A DNA stretch of 64,000 nucleotides, from contig DAOQAG010000003.1 of assembly GCA_035353815.1 (NCBI GenBank), positions 88,470 to 152,469 of the forward strand, in the 5' to 3' direction. Positions 25,559 to 33,155 of the stretch are shown piece by piece. The DNA is from JAKPUX01 sp035353815 (lineage in GTDB: Bacteria; Zhuqueibacterota; Zhuqueibacteria; Residuimicrobiales; Residuimicrobiaceae). Positions within the stretch are counted from its first letter, which is position 1. Every line of letters begins with the position of its first letter. The notes below the pieces were generated by a model. It saw only the letters and a program-made list of their open reading frames with translations. It did not search any database and was not told where the DNA came from. A program made the position numbers and the translations under genes.

Positions 25559-26311
25559 TCAGGACTCGATGGAGGGCCGTCGCTGCTGCGAAAGCAGCAT
25601 GCAGATGGGCACGTGCGGCGACCGCTTGCGGGGGAGGGCCGTGGTGTTTTTGCCCTCTTTGCGGCGACGCCGGACATTCTCGCGCAGGAGGATCGCTTTG
25701 AAGGAACTCAGGCGGAGCGCCTCTTCGCTCGGGCCGCCGGCACTGCGCAACGGGATGCGCAGGTAATCCGCCGCAATGCGTTGCGCGCCGCGGTCAAGAT
25801 AATAGACCGCGCGCCGGATCTGGGCCTCCTGTAGACTCATGGCGCAGAGGGCGAAATAATAGGTCATGTGCAGCGTCGGCATCATCTCCAGAGTGCTTTC
25901 CGCTGCAGCCGTTCCCCGGCCGTAGCGGTAGGAAAACCGCACCAGTTCCATGCAATGATGGAGATCCTGGGCGCAGGCTTGATATTCCCCGAGTTTGAGG
26001 AAGGCGAGGGCGCGCGGAAAATAGCTGAGCAGTTCCTCCTCGAGATGGCGCTGCTCCTGTTCACAAAGCTGTTTGCGCTTCCCCTGCTTGAACAGGGTAC
26101 GTGCCTCCTCTTGATGGAACAGGAGATAGCTGCCAAATCCCTTGGCCGACATGCCGTCGGGCCGGCCGCTCCAGAGCAACCGGTAATAGACGGCGTTTTC
26201 CAGATTGATCTGCAGACGCTGGCGCCCCTCCACCCTGCGGATCCGGCGCACCCGCATGCTATTGGCGCTCTGGAGCCAGTAATACAGAATTGGCTCGGTT
26301 TCCTGATTCAT
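25559..26311 (-). CDS. Unrecognised 250-residue protein
   Basis: No family was recognised. The protein is rich in Arg, Leu and Glu, has no signal peptide or membrane segment, and looks largely helical. Residues about 80-210 have a TPR-like rhythm of paired helices ('YFPRALAFLKLGEYQACAQD', 'MTYYFALCAMSLQEAQIRRA'), including repeated AL.YL patterns. The tail is basic ('ENVRRRRKEGKN') and may bind nucleic acid or a partner (inference). AAGG lies about 11 bases before the ATG. It stands alone, convergent with the prenyl synthase. Coding is supported by the long frame and base composition matching the neighbours. Confidence 0.65.
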   Translation of the reverse strand: MNQETEPILYYWLQSANSMRVRRIRRVEGRQRLQINLENAVYYRLLWSGRPDGMSAKGFGSYLLFHQEEARTLFKQGKRKQLCEQEQRHLEEELLSYFPRALAFLKLGEYQACAQDLHHCMELVRFSYRYGRGTAAAESTLEMMPTLHMTYYFALCAMSLQEAQIRRAVYYLDRGAQRIAADYLRIPLRSAGGPSEEALRLSSFKAILLRENVRRRRKEGKNTTALPRKRSPHVPICMLLSQQRRPSIES

Positions 26312-26578
26312 GCTCTCATCCCTTCATCCCTCCACCCAACCGCACCGGGTTGCTGCCCGCCGGTCACCGCACATGAGGCCTATGCTGCCCGAATAAACCA
26401 TGGAACTGCCGCCGGCATTCCTTCAGGCGGCTTTGCTCTGCAAAGAAGTCCCGATTTAATCCATATCACATACTTGTAAAGTATAGCAGCAGAACAGGAA
26501 AACTGCGTATAATTTTTGCGGTTTTTATTACGACAAGCGGCCAGGAGCCGGCCGGATGCCGGGCGCAGGAGCCGGAAA

Positions 26579-28117
26579 TCAGTGCCGGTGCAGATCCTTG
26601 TGCATCAGCTTTCGGGTTTCCTTGAGGCGGTCATCAGCGGGCAGATGCAGCAGGTGGTTATTGAGATCCTCATCCTGCTCCGCAAACAGCAGCCTGGCCA
26701 TATAGTCGATGATACTTCCCGGGAAAACGCCTTCGCGCTCATAGAGGGTCCGCTTCTCCAGCAGCAGCTTGGCCGATTCGACACAGCTCTTGGGCAGGGC
26801 CTGGAGCCGTTTGAGCAGCTCCGGATCTTCAAAGATGTTGCCCTTGATGTAGAGCCGGTCGGCCAGCTCGGCGGTGTTCGCAGCGGTGAGCCCCCACTCC
26901 GCCGCCATGGTCATGCCGGCCAGGAGCAGGTGCACCGCAGCGCTGCCATCCGGGCTGCGCAGTTCGACCGTCTGGCGCCCCGCGGCGGTCCCGCTTTCTT
27001 CCTCCTGCTGCGGATTCAGCTTGTGCCCCAGGTCATTGGCACTGACCCACCCCAGCGGCACGCGGATCATGGCCGAACGGTTGCAATCGCTCCAGCAGAT
27101 GCGCGTCGGTGCCTCCTGGTTGGGCACCAGGCGCAGGTACGCGGAGGAGATGGTATTGCCAAAAGCGGTGAGCGAGTCGGCGTAGGTGCAAAATCCGCCG
27201 ATCAGCTGCCGTGCTGCGTGGGTCAGGCGGCCGTCCGCGCCGAGCATCATGTTGGTATGCTGGCGGGAAAGCTCCACATGCACATGCATGCCATTACCGG
27301 CGATCCCCTCCTCCAGCTTGGGCGTGAAGGTGGCGACGCAGTTATTGCGGAAGGCGACGTTGCGGATCAGCCATTTGGCGAGCACCAGGATATCTCCAGC
27401 CTCGTCGATCGGTGTTGGCAAAAATTCAATTTCGAGCTGCTCGGCCCGCCGGCCATTGATCTCCGCCAGGTCGCTGTGCACATTTTCAAGATACCCGACC
27501 TCGCTGTGGGCATATTTGACCGCGCCGGTGATCTGGGTAATATAGCGCACCATCTCATCCAGCACCTTGCCGGTCTTGATAAATGGCGCAGAGGCGTGAT
27601 AGCCGCGCTGCTTGCCGGCCAGAAAAATATGGCTGTCCGGCTCGGCCAGAAGGTAAAACTCCAGTTCTCCGAGAGCGTTAAGGGAGAAACCGGTCCTGCG
27701 GTTGAAAAAGGCATGGGCGTTGAGAAGGATATTGTCGGGAGCAAAGGAGGCATACCCGCCGCTGCTGTCGAGGTAGCGGCAGATAAAATCGAGACTGCTG
27801 GGATCAAAGGGATTCAAAAAGGCCGTCTTGTAAAGCGGGACGACATAGAGATCGGAAACCGAGGCATCGACCATTCCCTTGAAAAGGGAGGAGCCGTCCG
27901 CCCGTTCGCCGTCGGAAAGAATATGCTCCGCCTGTTTCCGGTTGGCGAGCGGAATCTTGAGTTCTTTCAATTTGCCATCGAGGGCGGTATAGTGCAGGGT
28001 AATGCGCTCGATCTGGCGATCCTCAATGATACGGATCAGATCGCGGCGTGTGAATTCTTCTCTCGGCTTGTCCAGAAGCAGGGATATCGGATTCGCCAGA
28101 GCATAAGCTTCGCTCAT
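26579..28117 (-). CDS. Glutamine synthetase family enzyme
   Basis: A 512-residue GlnA-family protein. The ATG at 28117 is certain: GGAGG stands 5 bases upstream. The N-terminal beta-grasp is seen in 'ITLHYTALDGKLKELKIPL'. Catalytic-domain marks are 'LGELEFYLLAE', 'AEQLEIEFLPTP', 'GNGMHVHVELS' and 'VPNQEAPTRICWSDCNRSAM', with 'VELRSPDGSAAVHLLLAGMT' near the end. True synthetases join ammonia to glutamate using ATP. The sequence departs from the commonest GlnA wording at several motifs, so a gamma-glutamyl-amine ligase cannot be excluded. No glnB or amtB neighbour is present. Confidence 0.85.
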   Translation of the reverse strand: MSEAYALANPISLLLDKPREEFTRRDLIRIIEDRQIERITLHYTALDGKLKELKIPLANRKQAEHILSDGERADGSSLFKGMVDASVSDLYVVPLYKTAFLNPFDPSSLDFICRYLDSSGGYASFAPDNILLNAHAFFNRRTGFSLNALGELEFYLLAEPDSHIFLAGKQRGYHASAPFIKTGKVLDEMVRYITQITGAVKYAHSEVGYLENVHSDLAEINGRRAEQLEIEFLPTPIDEAGDILVLAKWLIRNVAFRNNCVATFTPKLEEGIAGNGMHVHVELSRQHTNMMLGADGRLTHAARQLIGGFCTYADSLTAFGNTISSAYLRLVPNQEAPTRICWSDCNRSAMIRVPLGWVSANDLGHKLNPQQEEESGTAAGRQTVELRSPDGSAAVHLLLAGMTMAAEWGLTAANTAELADRLYIKGNIFEDPELLKRLQALPKSCVESAKLLLEKRTLYEREGVFPGSIIDYMARLLFAEQDEDLNNHLLHLPADDRLKETRKLMHKDLHRH

Positions 28118-28190
28118 TTCCACCTCCAGGAGTCGTGCCAGAATCGCTTGCCGTCCCGACGCATTACGCAGCAGGGGATGCAATTTACAG

Positions 28191-29549
28191 CTAAAGGCTG
28201 TCAGGAGCAAGCAGTTTTTTCTCGAGGGGAGGAGGCGGCAGGCGGCGCAGATTCTCGGCACGAATATAGGAGAAGAGCTCGACCAGCCTGGCGCGCGGCA
28301 GCTCGGCGCTCTCCACGGCAAAGGCGGTTGAACGGTAGAGGTCCCAATCGGCGCGCGTTGCCGGGGGCAGTTCGAGGCGCTCGTACAACGGGGAGGCCGG
28401 GGGGATATAAAAGATCGAAGGACCGACCAGCACCCCGAGGTCGAGCAAGTGGTCTACGCTCGCACGGATCTCCGCGAAACTCTGGCCGGGCAATCCAATG
28501 ATCAGGTAAACGGTCACCATCAGTCCAAGTTGTTGCGCTTTGCGGACGACGGTTTCGAGGGCCTCGCCCTGGTGCGGCCGATGGTAGTCCTGACGCAGTG
28601 CTACGTCCCGGGTCACAAAGGAGAGGTTGATCCGCCTGAAGCCCGCCTGTTTCATGAGCGTCAGGATCTCGCCGTCCAGGGTCGGGTAGGCAAGTCCGTT
28701 CATCGCGGTCAATTCAATCCCGGCGAGCCGGGAATCGGCGCGAATCCCCTGCAGCAGATCCTGAAACCACGTCCGCCGCACCGTCAGGTTGTCATCCTCG
28801 AAATTGAAGAGTCGCACCCCGCGTCGGTACAGGCCGCGCATCTCCTCCAGCACGTTCTCCACCGGCCGCCAGGTCATGGCGCGTCCGAACATGTTGGCGA
28901 CACCGCAAAAATCGCAGCCTTGCGGGCAGCCGCGGCTGCACTGCAAGGAGGCATAAGGGGTGCGGCCGATGCGGTAGAGGGCGGGATCGGCCAGATCATG
29001 AGCCGGCGTCAGCGTGCGCCAGTCGATCTGTTCCCCGACCAGCGCCGCCATCTGGCCCGGGACCAGATGACCCAACCCGGTTTCAGCCGGACCGATGCAG
29101 ACGCCATCGAGAGCGGGCGTCCGCTCCAGGCACTCCGCTGCAAAGGCCGTGGCATGGTGGCCGCCGATAAAGACGGCGCAGCCAAGACGCTGCTTGATCC
29201 GCGGCGCCAGCTCATGGATATTTTTATAATAGGCCGTGAACTGGCTGGCGATGCCCACCGCCTCCGGGCGCCATGCCGCCATCTCCTCCAGGAGGGATTC
29301 GTCCTCACGGCCAAAGCGGTAATAGTTCCTGAAAAAATGGGGGGCCGAATCGATGAAGGGGCGCAGATGACCGAGATTGGTGGGGAGGGCCAGGGTGCGC
29401 TTTTTCAAGGGCGAAAGGGCATCGACAAGGGTCACCTCATGCCCGGCCCGGCTCAGCACCGCCGCCACATACAGCAGCCCGAGCGGATACAAACGGATCG
29501 GGGTGGTATAGAAATCCTCGAGCGGCGGTTGCAGTAATAATATGCGCAT
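28191..29549 (-). CDS. B12-binding-domain radical SAM enzyme
   Basis: A 452-residue protein with an N-terminal B12-binding-like fold (about residues 1-150: 'PLGLLYVAAVLSRAGHEVTL', 'FIGGHHATAFAAECL') and a radical SAM domain. The cluster cysteines are in 'CSRGCPQGCDFC', with 'FNFEDDNLTVRR' and 'VTVYLIIGLPGQSFAEI' as SAM-barrel blocks. These enzymes catalyse methylations or rearrangements in cofactor, lipid or natural-product synthesis; the substrate is not evident. No clear Shine-Dalgarno site precedes the ATG. It is divergent from the flavodoxin gene, and flavodoxins often reduce such clusters; a partnership is inference. Confidence 0.87.
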   Translation of the reverse strand: MRILLLQPPLEDFYTTPIRLYPLGLLYVAAVLSRAGHEVTLVDALSPLKKRTLALPTNLGHLRPFIDSAPHFFRNYYRFGREDESLLEEMAAWRPEAVGIASQFTAYYKNIHELAPRIKQRLGCAVFIGGHHATAFAAECLERTPALDGVCIGPAETGLGHLVPGQMAALVGEQIDWRTLTPAHDLADPALYRIGRTPYASLQCSRGCPQGCDFCGVANMFGRAMTWRPVENVLEEMRGLYRRGVRLFNFEDDNLTVRRTWFQDLLQGIRADSRLAGIELTAMNGLAYPTLDGEILTLMKQAGFRRINLSFVTRDVALRQDYHRPHQGEALETVVRKAQQLGLMVTVYLIIGLPGQSFAEIRASVDHLLDLGVLVGPSIFYIPPASPLYERLELPPATRADWDLYRSTAFAVESAELPRARLVELFSYIRAENLRRLPPPPLEKKLLAPDSL

Positions 29550-29666
29550 AGGGTATTTAAAAGGAATTATCTGGTACGTATTGCTTGTTACTTAGAATAC
29601 ATAAGGTACGGGGAGCATTACATTGAACGCCGCGCGGCTCCGCGGCCATCAAATTAATGGAATTGT

Positions 29667-30224
29667 ATGCAAATTCTCATCACCTACAGCAGCGGCTACG
29701 GAACGACTCGCGAGGTCGCAGAAAAGATCGGACAAGTCCTTGAGGCCGAGCCTCATTTCCATGTGGATTTGCTCTCCATCGAAGAGGTGACCTCGATTCG
29801 CGCCTACGATGCGGTCGTCCTGGGCAGCTCGGTTCGCGCCAGCCATCCCATGGCGAATGTCGTTGACTTTCTCGCCTTGCATCGTCATCAGCTTGAGGAG
29901 AAGCAGGTAGCGATCTTTCTGGTTTGTCTCGAAGCCAACTCCGAAGAGGGACGCTGCAAGGTCCGCCAGGAGCACCTGCTTCTGCTGCTCGACCATTTTC
30001 CGACGATTCACCCGATCTCCGCAGAAGCCTTCGGCGGCAAAATCGATTTTGCCAAACTCAATCCCGTGATGCAAAGTCTGATGCGCCGGGTTCTTGAACA
30101 GACCTCTCTGCCCACCGAAGGCAGTGTCGATACCCGCGATTGGGCTTTTATCGAGCAATGGGCCACCGACCTGCGTGAGAAACTGCTCACCCAGCAGCCC
30201 TCCTCCCCGGTTATCACCTCCTGA
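29667..30224 (+). CDS. Flavodoxin-domain protein, HemG-like
   Basis: A 185-residue flavodoxin-fold protein. The FMN phosphate loop is 'TYSSGYGTTREVAEKI', followed by 'YDAVVLGSSVRASHPMANVV' and 'VAIFLVCLEANSEEG', matching the menaquinone-dependent protoporphyrinogen oxidase (HemG) type rather than short electron-transfer flavodoxin. HemG oxidises protoporphyrinogen IX in heme synthesis. No other heme gene is nearby, so a general flavodoxin role remains possible. It converges on the larA-like gene with a 28-base gap. Confidence 0.8.
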   Translation: MQILITYSSGYGTTREVAEKIGQVLEAEPHFHVDLLSIEEVTSIRAYDAVVLGSSVRASHPMANVVDFLALHRHQLEEKQVAIFLVCLEANSEEGRCKVRQEHLLLLLDHFPTIHPISAEAFGGKIDFAKLNPVMQSLMRRVLEQTSLPTEGSVDTRDWAFIEQWATDLREKLLTQQPSSPVITS

Positions 30225-30252
30225 ACCCGCTCACAGCGATCCGGACAGATAT

Positions 30253-31545
30253 TCACATGGATGACCGGCCCGCCTCCGGGGCCGGCAGGGCCAGCGGCAG
30301 ATATTTGCTTGCTTGCGGCAGGATATATCCCGTCGCACCTTCCAGCAGATCCGGCCGGGCCAGCTCCCAGGCTTGCTCCAGCGAAGCCGCCGGAATCATC
30401 CCGGTGCGCCGCACCTGATCCGGCGCCAGCGCGGAAACCAGGATGACGCGCGCCGCCTCCGTCTTGCTCTTCATGGCCAGGGCCGTATGGCCATTGATCC
30501 GATAGCTGCGCAGCAGCTCTCCCCCCATCTCCGCGGCGGAAGCGCCGGTAAAATAGCTCATGAACGCGGCCGAGCCGATCCCTTCACTGCATTCGGCCAG
30601 GACGACCAGGGTGCCGCCCGGCTTGAGGGCCTGAAAGGCATGATGGATGGACTTGTGGGACTGGATGAGGTTGACATCGCCGGGATACCCCCCGGCGCTG
30701 GCGATCACCAGGTCCGCGTGGCCCGGGATGGGAACGCTGTAGAAGCGGCGCACCTCAGGGAGCAGCCGCCGCTGCGTCGCCAGGATCGTGCCCGCTGCAG
30801 CAGCGGCAAGCCGCCCGGAGGGAGAGAGCACCAGCTGTAGCGACAGGGCATGCGGGAAAAAGGTGCAGACCTCCGCCAGATCGAGGTAAACCGGATTGCG
30901 CTCGATCTCTCCCTCGCGGCAATCGGGATGGAACTGGCCGCTGCCGGGATCGAGGGTGAGGCGATGGTTGCGGCGGATGGTCTCCTCGCCGGCAATGCCC
31001 GGGAGAAGCATTTTCGGACCGCCCCCAAAGCCGGCGAAATAATGGTATAGAATGCCGCCAATCGTCACCACCCAGTCCGTTTCCAGCGCCATGCGGTTGA
31101 TGGTAACCGGGGTGCCGCGGGTGGTCGTGCCGAGAAACTCGAGCCGCTTCTCCTCCCGGCAGTCGTGCTGAACCACCGGATAGGCCTCATAGACCTCGGC
31201 GCCGATGACCTCGCGCATACGGGCTTCCGGTTGCAGCACATGGCTGCCGTTGGCGACGAGAATACGAATCCGCAGCGACAGGGCATCCTCGAGTTCGGGA
31301 AGAAGGCGGGGGAGAATTTCATCCAACCGGCAGCGGCGGGTGTGATCCGGAACCACCAGCAGCAGGTTGTCGCCACGGGAGGCGCCAAGCGACGTGAGCT
31401 GGCGGATCAATTCGGCAATAGCCGGCTCGATCCAGCCGGAGGGCGGTGGCGCACTCTCGTCCGGCTCCCACTCGGGGAACACCCGCCAGTGGATGCCGGA
31501 ATCCGGGTGAAATGAAAGTAATTGGGAACCGTAGGCAAGCTGCAT
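30253..31545 (-). CDS. LarA-family (nickel-dependent racemase) protein
   Basis: A 430-residue LarA-family protein. LarA interconverts D- and L-lactate with a nickel-pincer nucleotide tethered to a lysine; relatives act on other 2-hydroxy acids. Visible marks are 'VVPDHTRRCRLDEIL', the core 'GFGGGPKMLLPGIAGEETIR' with the candidate tether Lys, the following His in 'RNHRLTLDPG', and 'GHADLVIASAGGYPGDVNL'. The cofactor genes larB, larC and larE are not in the window. It begins 18 bases after the bcp stop, so the two may be co-transcribed. Exact substrate not assigned. Confidence 0.86.
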   Translation of the reverse strand: MQLAYGSQLLSFHPDSGIHWRVFPEWEPDESAPPPSGWIEPAIAELIRQLTSLGASRGDNLLLVVPDHTRRCRLDEILPRLLPELEDALSLRIRILVANGSHVLQPEARMREVIGAEVYEAYPVVQHDCREEKRLEFLGTTTRGTPVTINRMALETDWVVTIGGILYHYFAGFGGGPKMLLPGIAGEETIRRNHRLTLDPGSGQFHPDCREGEIERNPVYLDLAEVCTFFPHALSLQLVLSPSGRLAAAAAGTILATQRRLLPEVRRFYSVPIPGHADLVIASAGGYPGDVNLIQSHKSIHHAFQALKPGGTLVVLAECSEGIGSAAFMSYFTGASAAEMGGELLRSYRINGHTALAMKSKTEAARVILVSALAPDQVRRTGMIPAASLEQAWELARPDLLEGATGYILPQASKYLPLALPAPEAGRSSM

Positions 31546-31563
31546 ATCCGCCCTGTCAAAGAA

Positions 31564-32028
31564 TTACGAGATCAATTGCAGAATCTCATCGCCATGCCCC
31601 TCGGGTGAGACCTTATGGAATACATGCTCGAGCTGGCCATCTTTACCTATAATAAAGGTTTTCCGGATGATTCCAAAATACTTTTTCCCGTACATCGACT
31701 TTTCACCCCAGGCACCATAGGCCTCCGCCACCTGATGATCGGGATCGGAAAGCAGGGGAAAATTGAGGCCATACTTGTCGATGAATTTCTGGTGCGACTT
31801 GAGGTCGTCGGGGCTGACGCCGAGAACTACAGTATCCCGGGCATCAATCCGCGGCAGGGTTTCACGAAAAGAGCAGGCTTCCTTGGTGCAGCCGGCCGTG
31901 TCGTCCTTGGGGTAGAAATAGAGCACAACCCTTTTCTTGCCTGCATAGTCACTTAAAGCAATAGTCCCGCCCGTAGTTGCCGCCAGGCTGAATTCCGGAG
32001 CCTTGTCGCCTGCTTTTAACTCTTGCAT
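31564..32028 (-). CDS. bcp: Bcp/PrxQ-type thiol peroxidase
   Basis: A 154-residue atypical peroxiredoxin that reduces hydroperoxides, usually with thioredoxin. The peroxidatic cysteine is in 'YPKDDTAGCTKEACSFRE' and the resolving Cys five residues later, the PrxQ arrangement. 'GVSPDDLKSHQKFIDKYGL' and 'PLLSDPDHQVAEAYGAWGEK' complete the fold. GGGAGG lies 5 bases before the ATG. An inverted repeat, TGATAT and ATATCA 14 bases apart (32043-32068), lies just upstream and could be part of its promoter or an operator. Confidence 0.95.
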   Translation of the reverse strand: MQELKAGDKAPEFSLAATTGGTIALSDYAGKKRVVLYFYPKDDTAGCTKEACSFRETLPRIDARDTVVLGVSPDDLKSHQKFIDKYGLNFPLLSDPDHQVAEAYGAWGEKSMYGKKYFGIIRKTFIIGKDGQLEHVFHKVSPEGHGDEILQLIS

Positions 32029-32130
32029 TGAGACCTCCCATGTGATATCGTTTGATCAGATTATATCATTCTTAGCAACAGCAAGACGGCACGCCCTATT
32101 CCGTCGCGAGCGGAACGGCACCATACAGCA

Positions 32131-32153
32131 CGGCCCGGCAGGGAGCCGGGCCG
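32131..32153 (-). other. Strong GC hairpin after the small gene pair
   Basis: CGGCCCGGC and GCCGGGCCG form a perfect 9-base stem around AGGGA. It is 28 bases after the stop at 32181 on the minus strand. No T-run follows, so it may be a U-less terminator or an RNA-stabilising hairpin. Confidence 0.5.
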
Positions 32154-32180
32154 CAGGAGCTCTTGTTTTTGCGTGCGCCA

Positions 32181-32426
32181 TCAGGGCATGGCCGGATCGG
32201 CAAGGAGGAGCAGCGCCTGATGTATCTTTTTGCAGTCGATGCGCGCCGCCAGGCGGCGGCATCCGGCGTCGTTCAGGTGCCGTCGTGCCGCTGCAGAAAA
32301 GGCAATGGTGATTTGTACGAGCGGTTCGATCTCGGTGTCGTCGCTGCATGCGGCGGCATGATAGACCAGCCGGCCATCGCCCGCGCGCTCCCAATAATCT
32401 TCCAGGGTGATCCGGTCATCCTTCAT
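32181..32426 (-). CDS. Small unrecognised protein (81 residues)
   Basis: No family recognised. The sequence is soluble, with a strand-like start ('DRITLEDYWERAGDGRLVYH') and a helical Ala/Leu-rich end containing three Cys. It starts 4 bases after the stop of the 160-residue gene upstream, so the two are probably translated from one message. No good Shine-Dalgarno site is seen; coupling to the upstream gene may replace it. A strong hairpin follows the stop. Coding is supported by position and compact spacing only. Confidence 0.5.
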   Translation of the reverse strand: MKDDRITLEDYWERAGDGRLVYHAAACSDDTEIEPLVQITIAFSAAARRHLNDAGCRRLAARIDCKKIHQALLLLADPAMP

Positions 32427-32430
32427 ACGA

Positions 32431-32910
32431 TCACATCAGCCAGTGCAGTTGCGTCTGGCCGCTCCTTTGATCAATGATGTATTCACCCAGATGGGTGGGG
32501 ACCTCGCTGGCGTCGCGAATCCGGAGCGAGCGCTTGGGGGCCACGGCATAGGTATGGCAACCGGGATGGCCCCGGATCTCTGCCGGTATCAGGGCTAGCA
32601 GCTCGGGGCCGCCGTCGCAGACCTGGCCCTCCGCCTTATCCTCCAGCACCCCCTCGATGGTCTCATCCTCCTCCCTCACCTCACAGATCCGTTCATTTTC
32701 ATCCGCCTCTTCAGGATTCAAGCCATGCCAGAAGTAGCTGCCGAGGGAGTGAGTTTCCGGTGTCGTATAGAGGCGGTCAATGGCGACGTCACTCTGCTTG
32801 AGCAGCTCGCCGATCTCGCGCGCCTTGTCGGCCTGATCCTCCCCGACCAGGATGAAAAAGATACGGGTTTCATAGGGATAAAGCACCCGCCGGCAGGGTA
32901 AAGAGTTCAT
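32431..32910 (-). CDS. Unrecognised 159-residue acidic protein
   Basis: No family recognised. The start at 32910 is chosen because GGAGG stands 5 bases upstream; a longer frame to 32994 lacks this. The protein has a possible Rossmann-like start ('TRIFFILVGEDQADKAREIG') followed by a very acidic stretch (about residues 65-100, rich in Glu and Asp) and a basic, strand-like end. No signal peptide or membrane segment is seen. It heads a two-gene unit with the 81-residue protein and is preceded by a small perfect hairpin at 32940-32957. Confidence 0.65.
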   Translation of the reverse strand: MNSLPCRRVLYPYETRIFFILVGEDQADKAREIGELLKQSDVAIDRLYTTPETHSLGSYFWHGLNPEEADENERICEVREEDETIEGVLEDKAEGQVCDGGPELLALIPAEIRGHPGCHTYAVAPKRSLRIRDASEVPTHLGEYIIDQRSGQTQLHWLM

Positions 32911-32939
32911 GCGAACCTCCCCAGGCCGTAAACGCCTGT

Positions 32940-32957
32940 AGTTGGATTCGTCCAACT
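32940..32957 (-). other. Leader hairpin with tetraloop
   Basis: AGTTGGA and TCCAACT pair perfectly around a 4-base loop (CGAA on the minus strand), 30 bases before the start at 32910. It may lie in the 5' leader of the two-gene unit. Function unknown. Confidence 0.4.
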
Positions 32958-33112
32958 GGAATGTCCCGTGATGGCAGAAGAAATATGCCCGCAAAATCGG
33001 ATAAAATGGAGGCGTGCTGTGTCAGTTTAACTGGGGACAACGGGGAATGCCATCTATACGGGTAACACGTGCCGATGGCCGGGATATTCCCGTTCGCAAA
33101 TTAGTCAGAGAA

Positions 33113-33138
33113 GGGGCCACATCTTGCGATGCGGCCCC
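33113..33138 (-). terminator. Probable terminator of the RND efflux operon
   Basis: GGGGCC-A-CATC pairs with GATG-C-GGCCCC around TTGC. It begins 18 bases after the stop at 33156 on the minus strand. Only TTCT follows, so termination may be partial or Rho-aided. Confidence 0.6.
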
Positions 33139-33155
33139 CTCTCCCGGTCGTGCGA

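Noticed and set aside
26516..28501. 661-codon plus-strand open frame over the glutamine synthetase gene
   Set aside because: It is antisense to a gene with clear motifs and a perfect Shine-Dalgarno site; long shadow frames are expected at this GC content.
29575..29625. Operator-like repeat (GTATT...AATAC) between the radical SAM and flavodoxin genes
   Set aside because: Only five matched bases per arm with a long spacer; not distinct from chance.
32043..32068. OxyR- or PerR-type operator upstream of bcp
   Set aside because: TGATAT/ATATCA repeat is real, but 14-base spacing and sequence do not match either consensus well.
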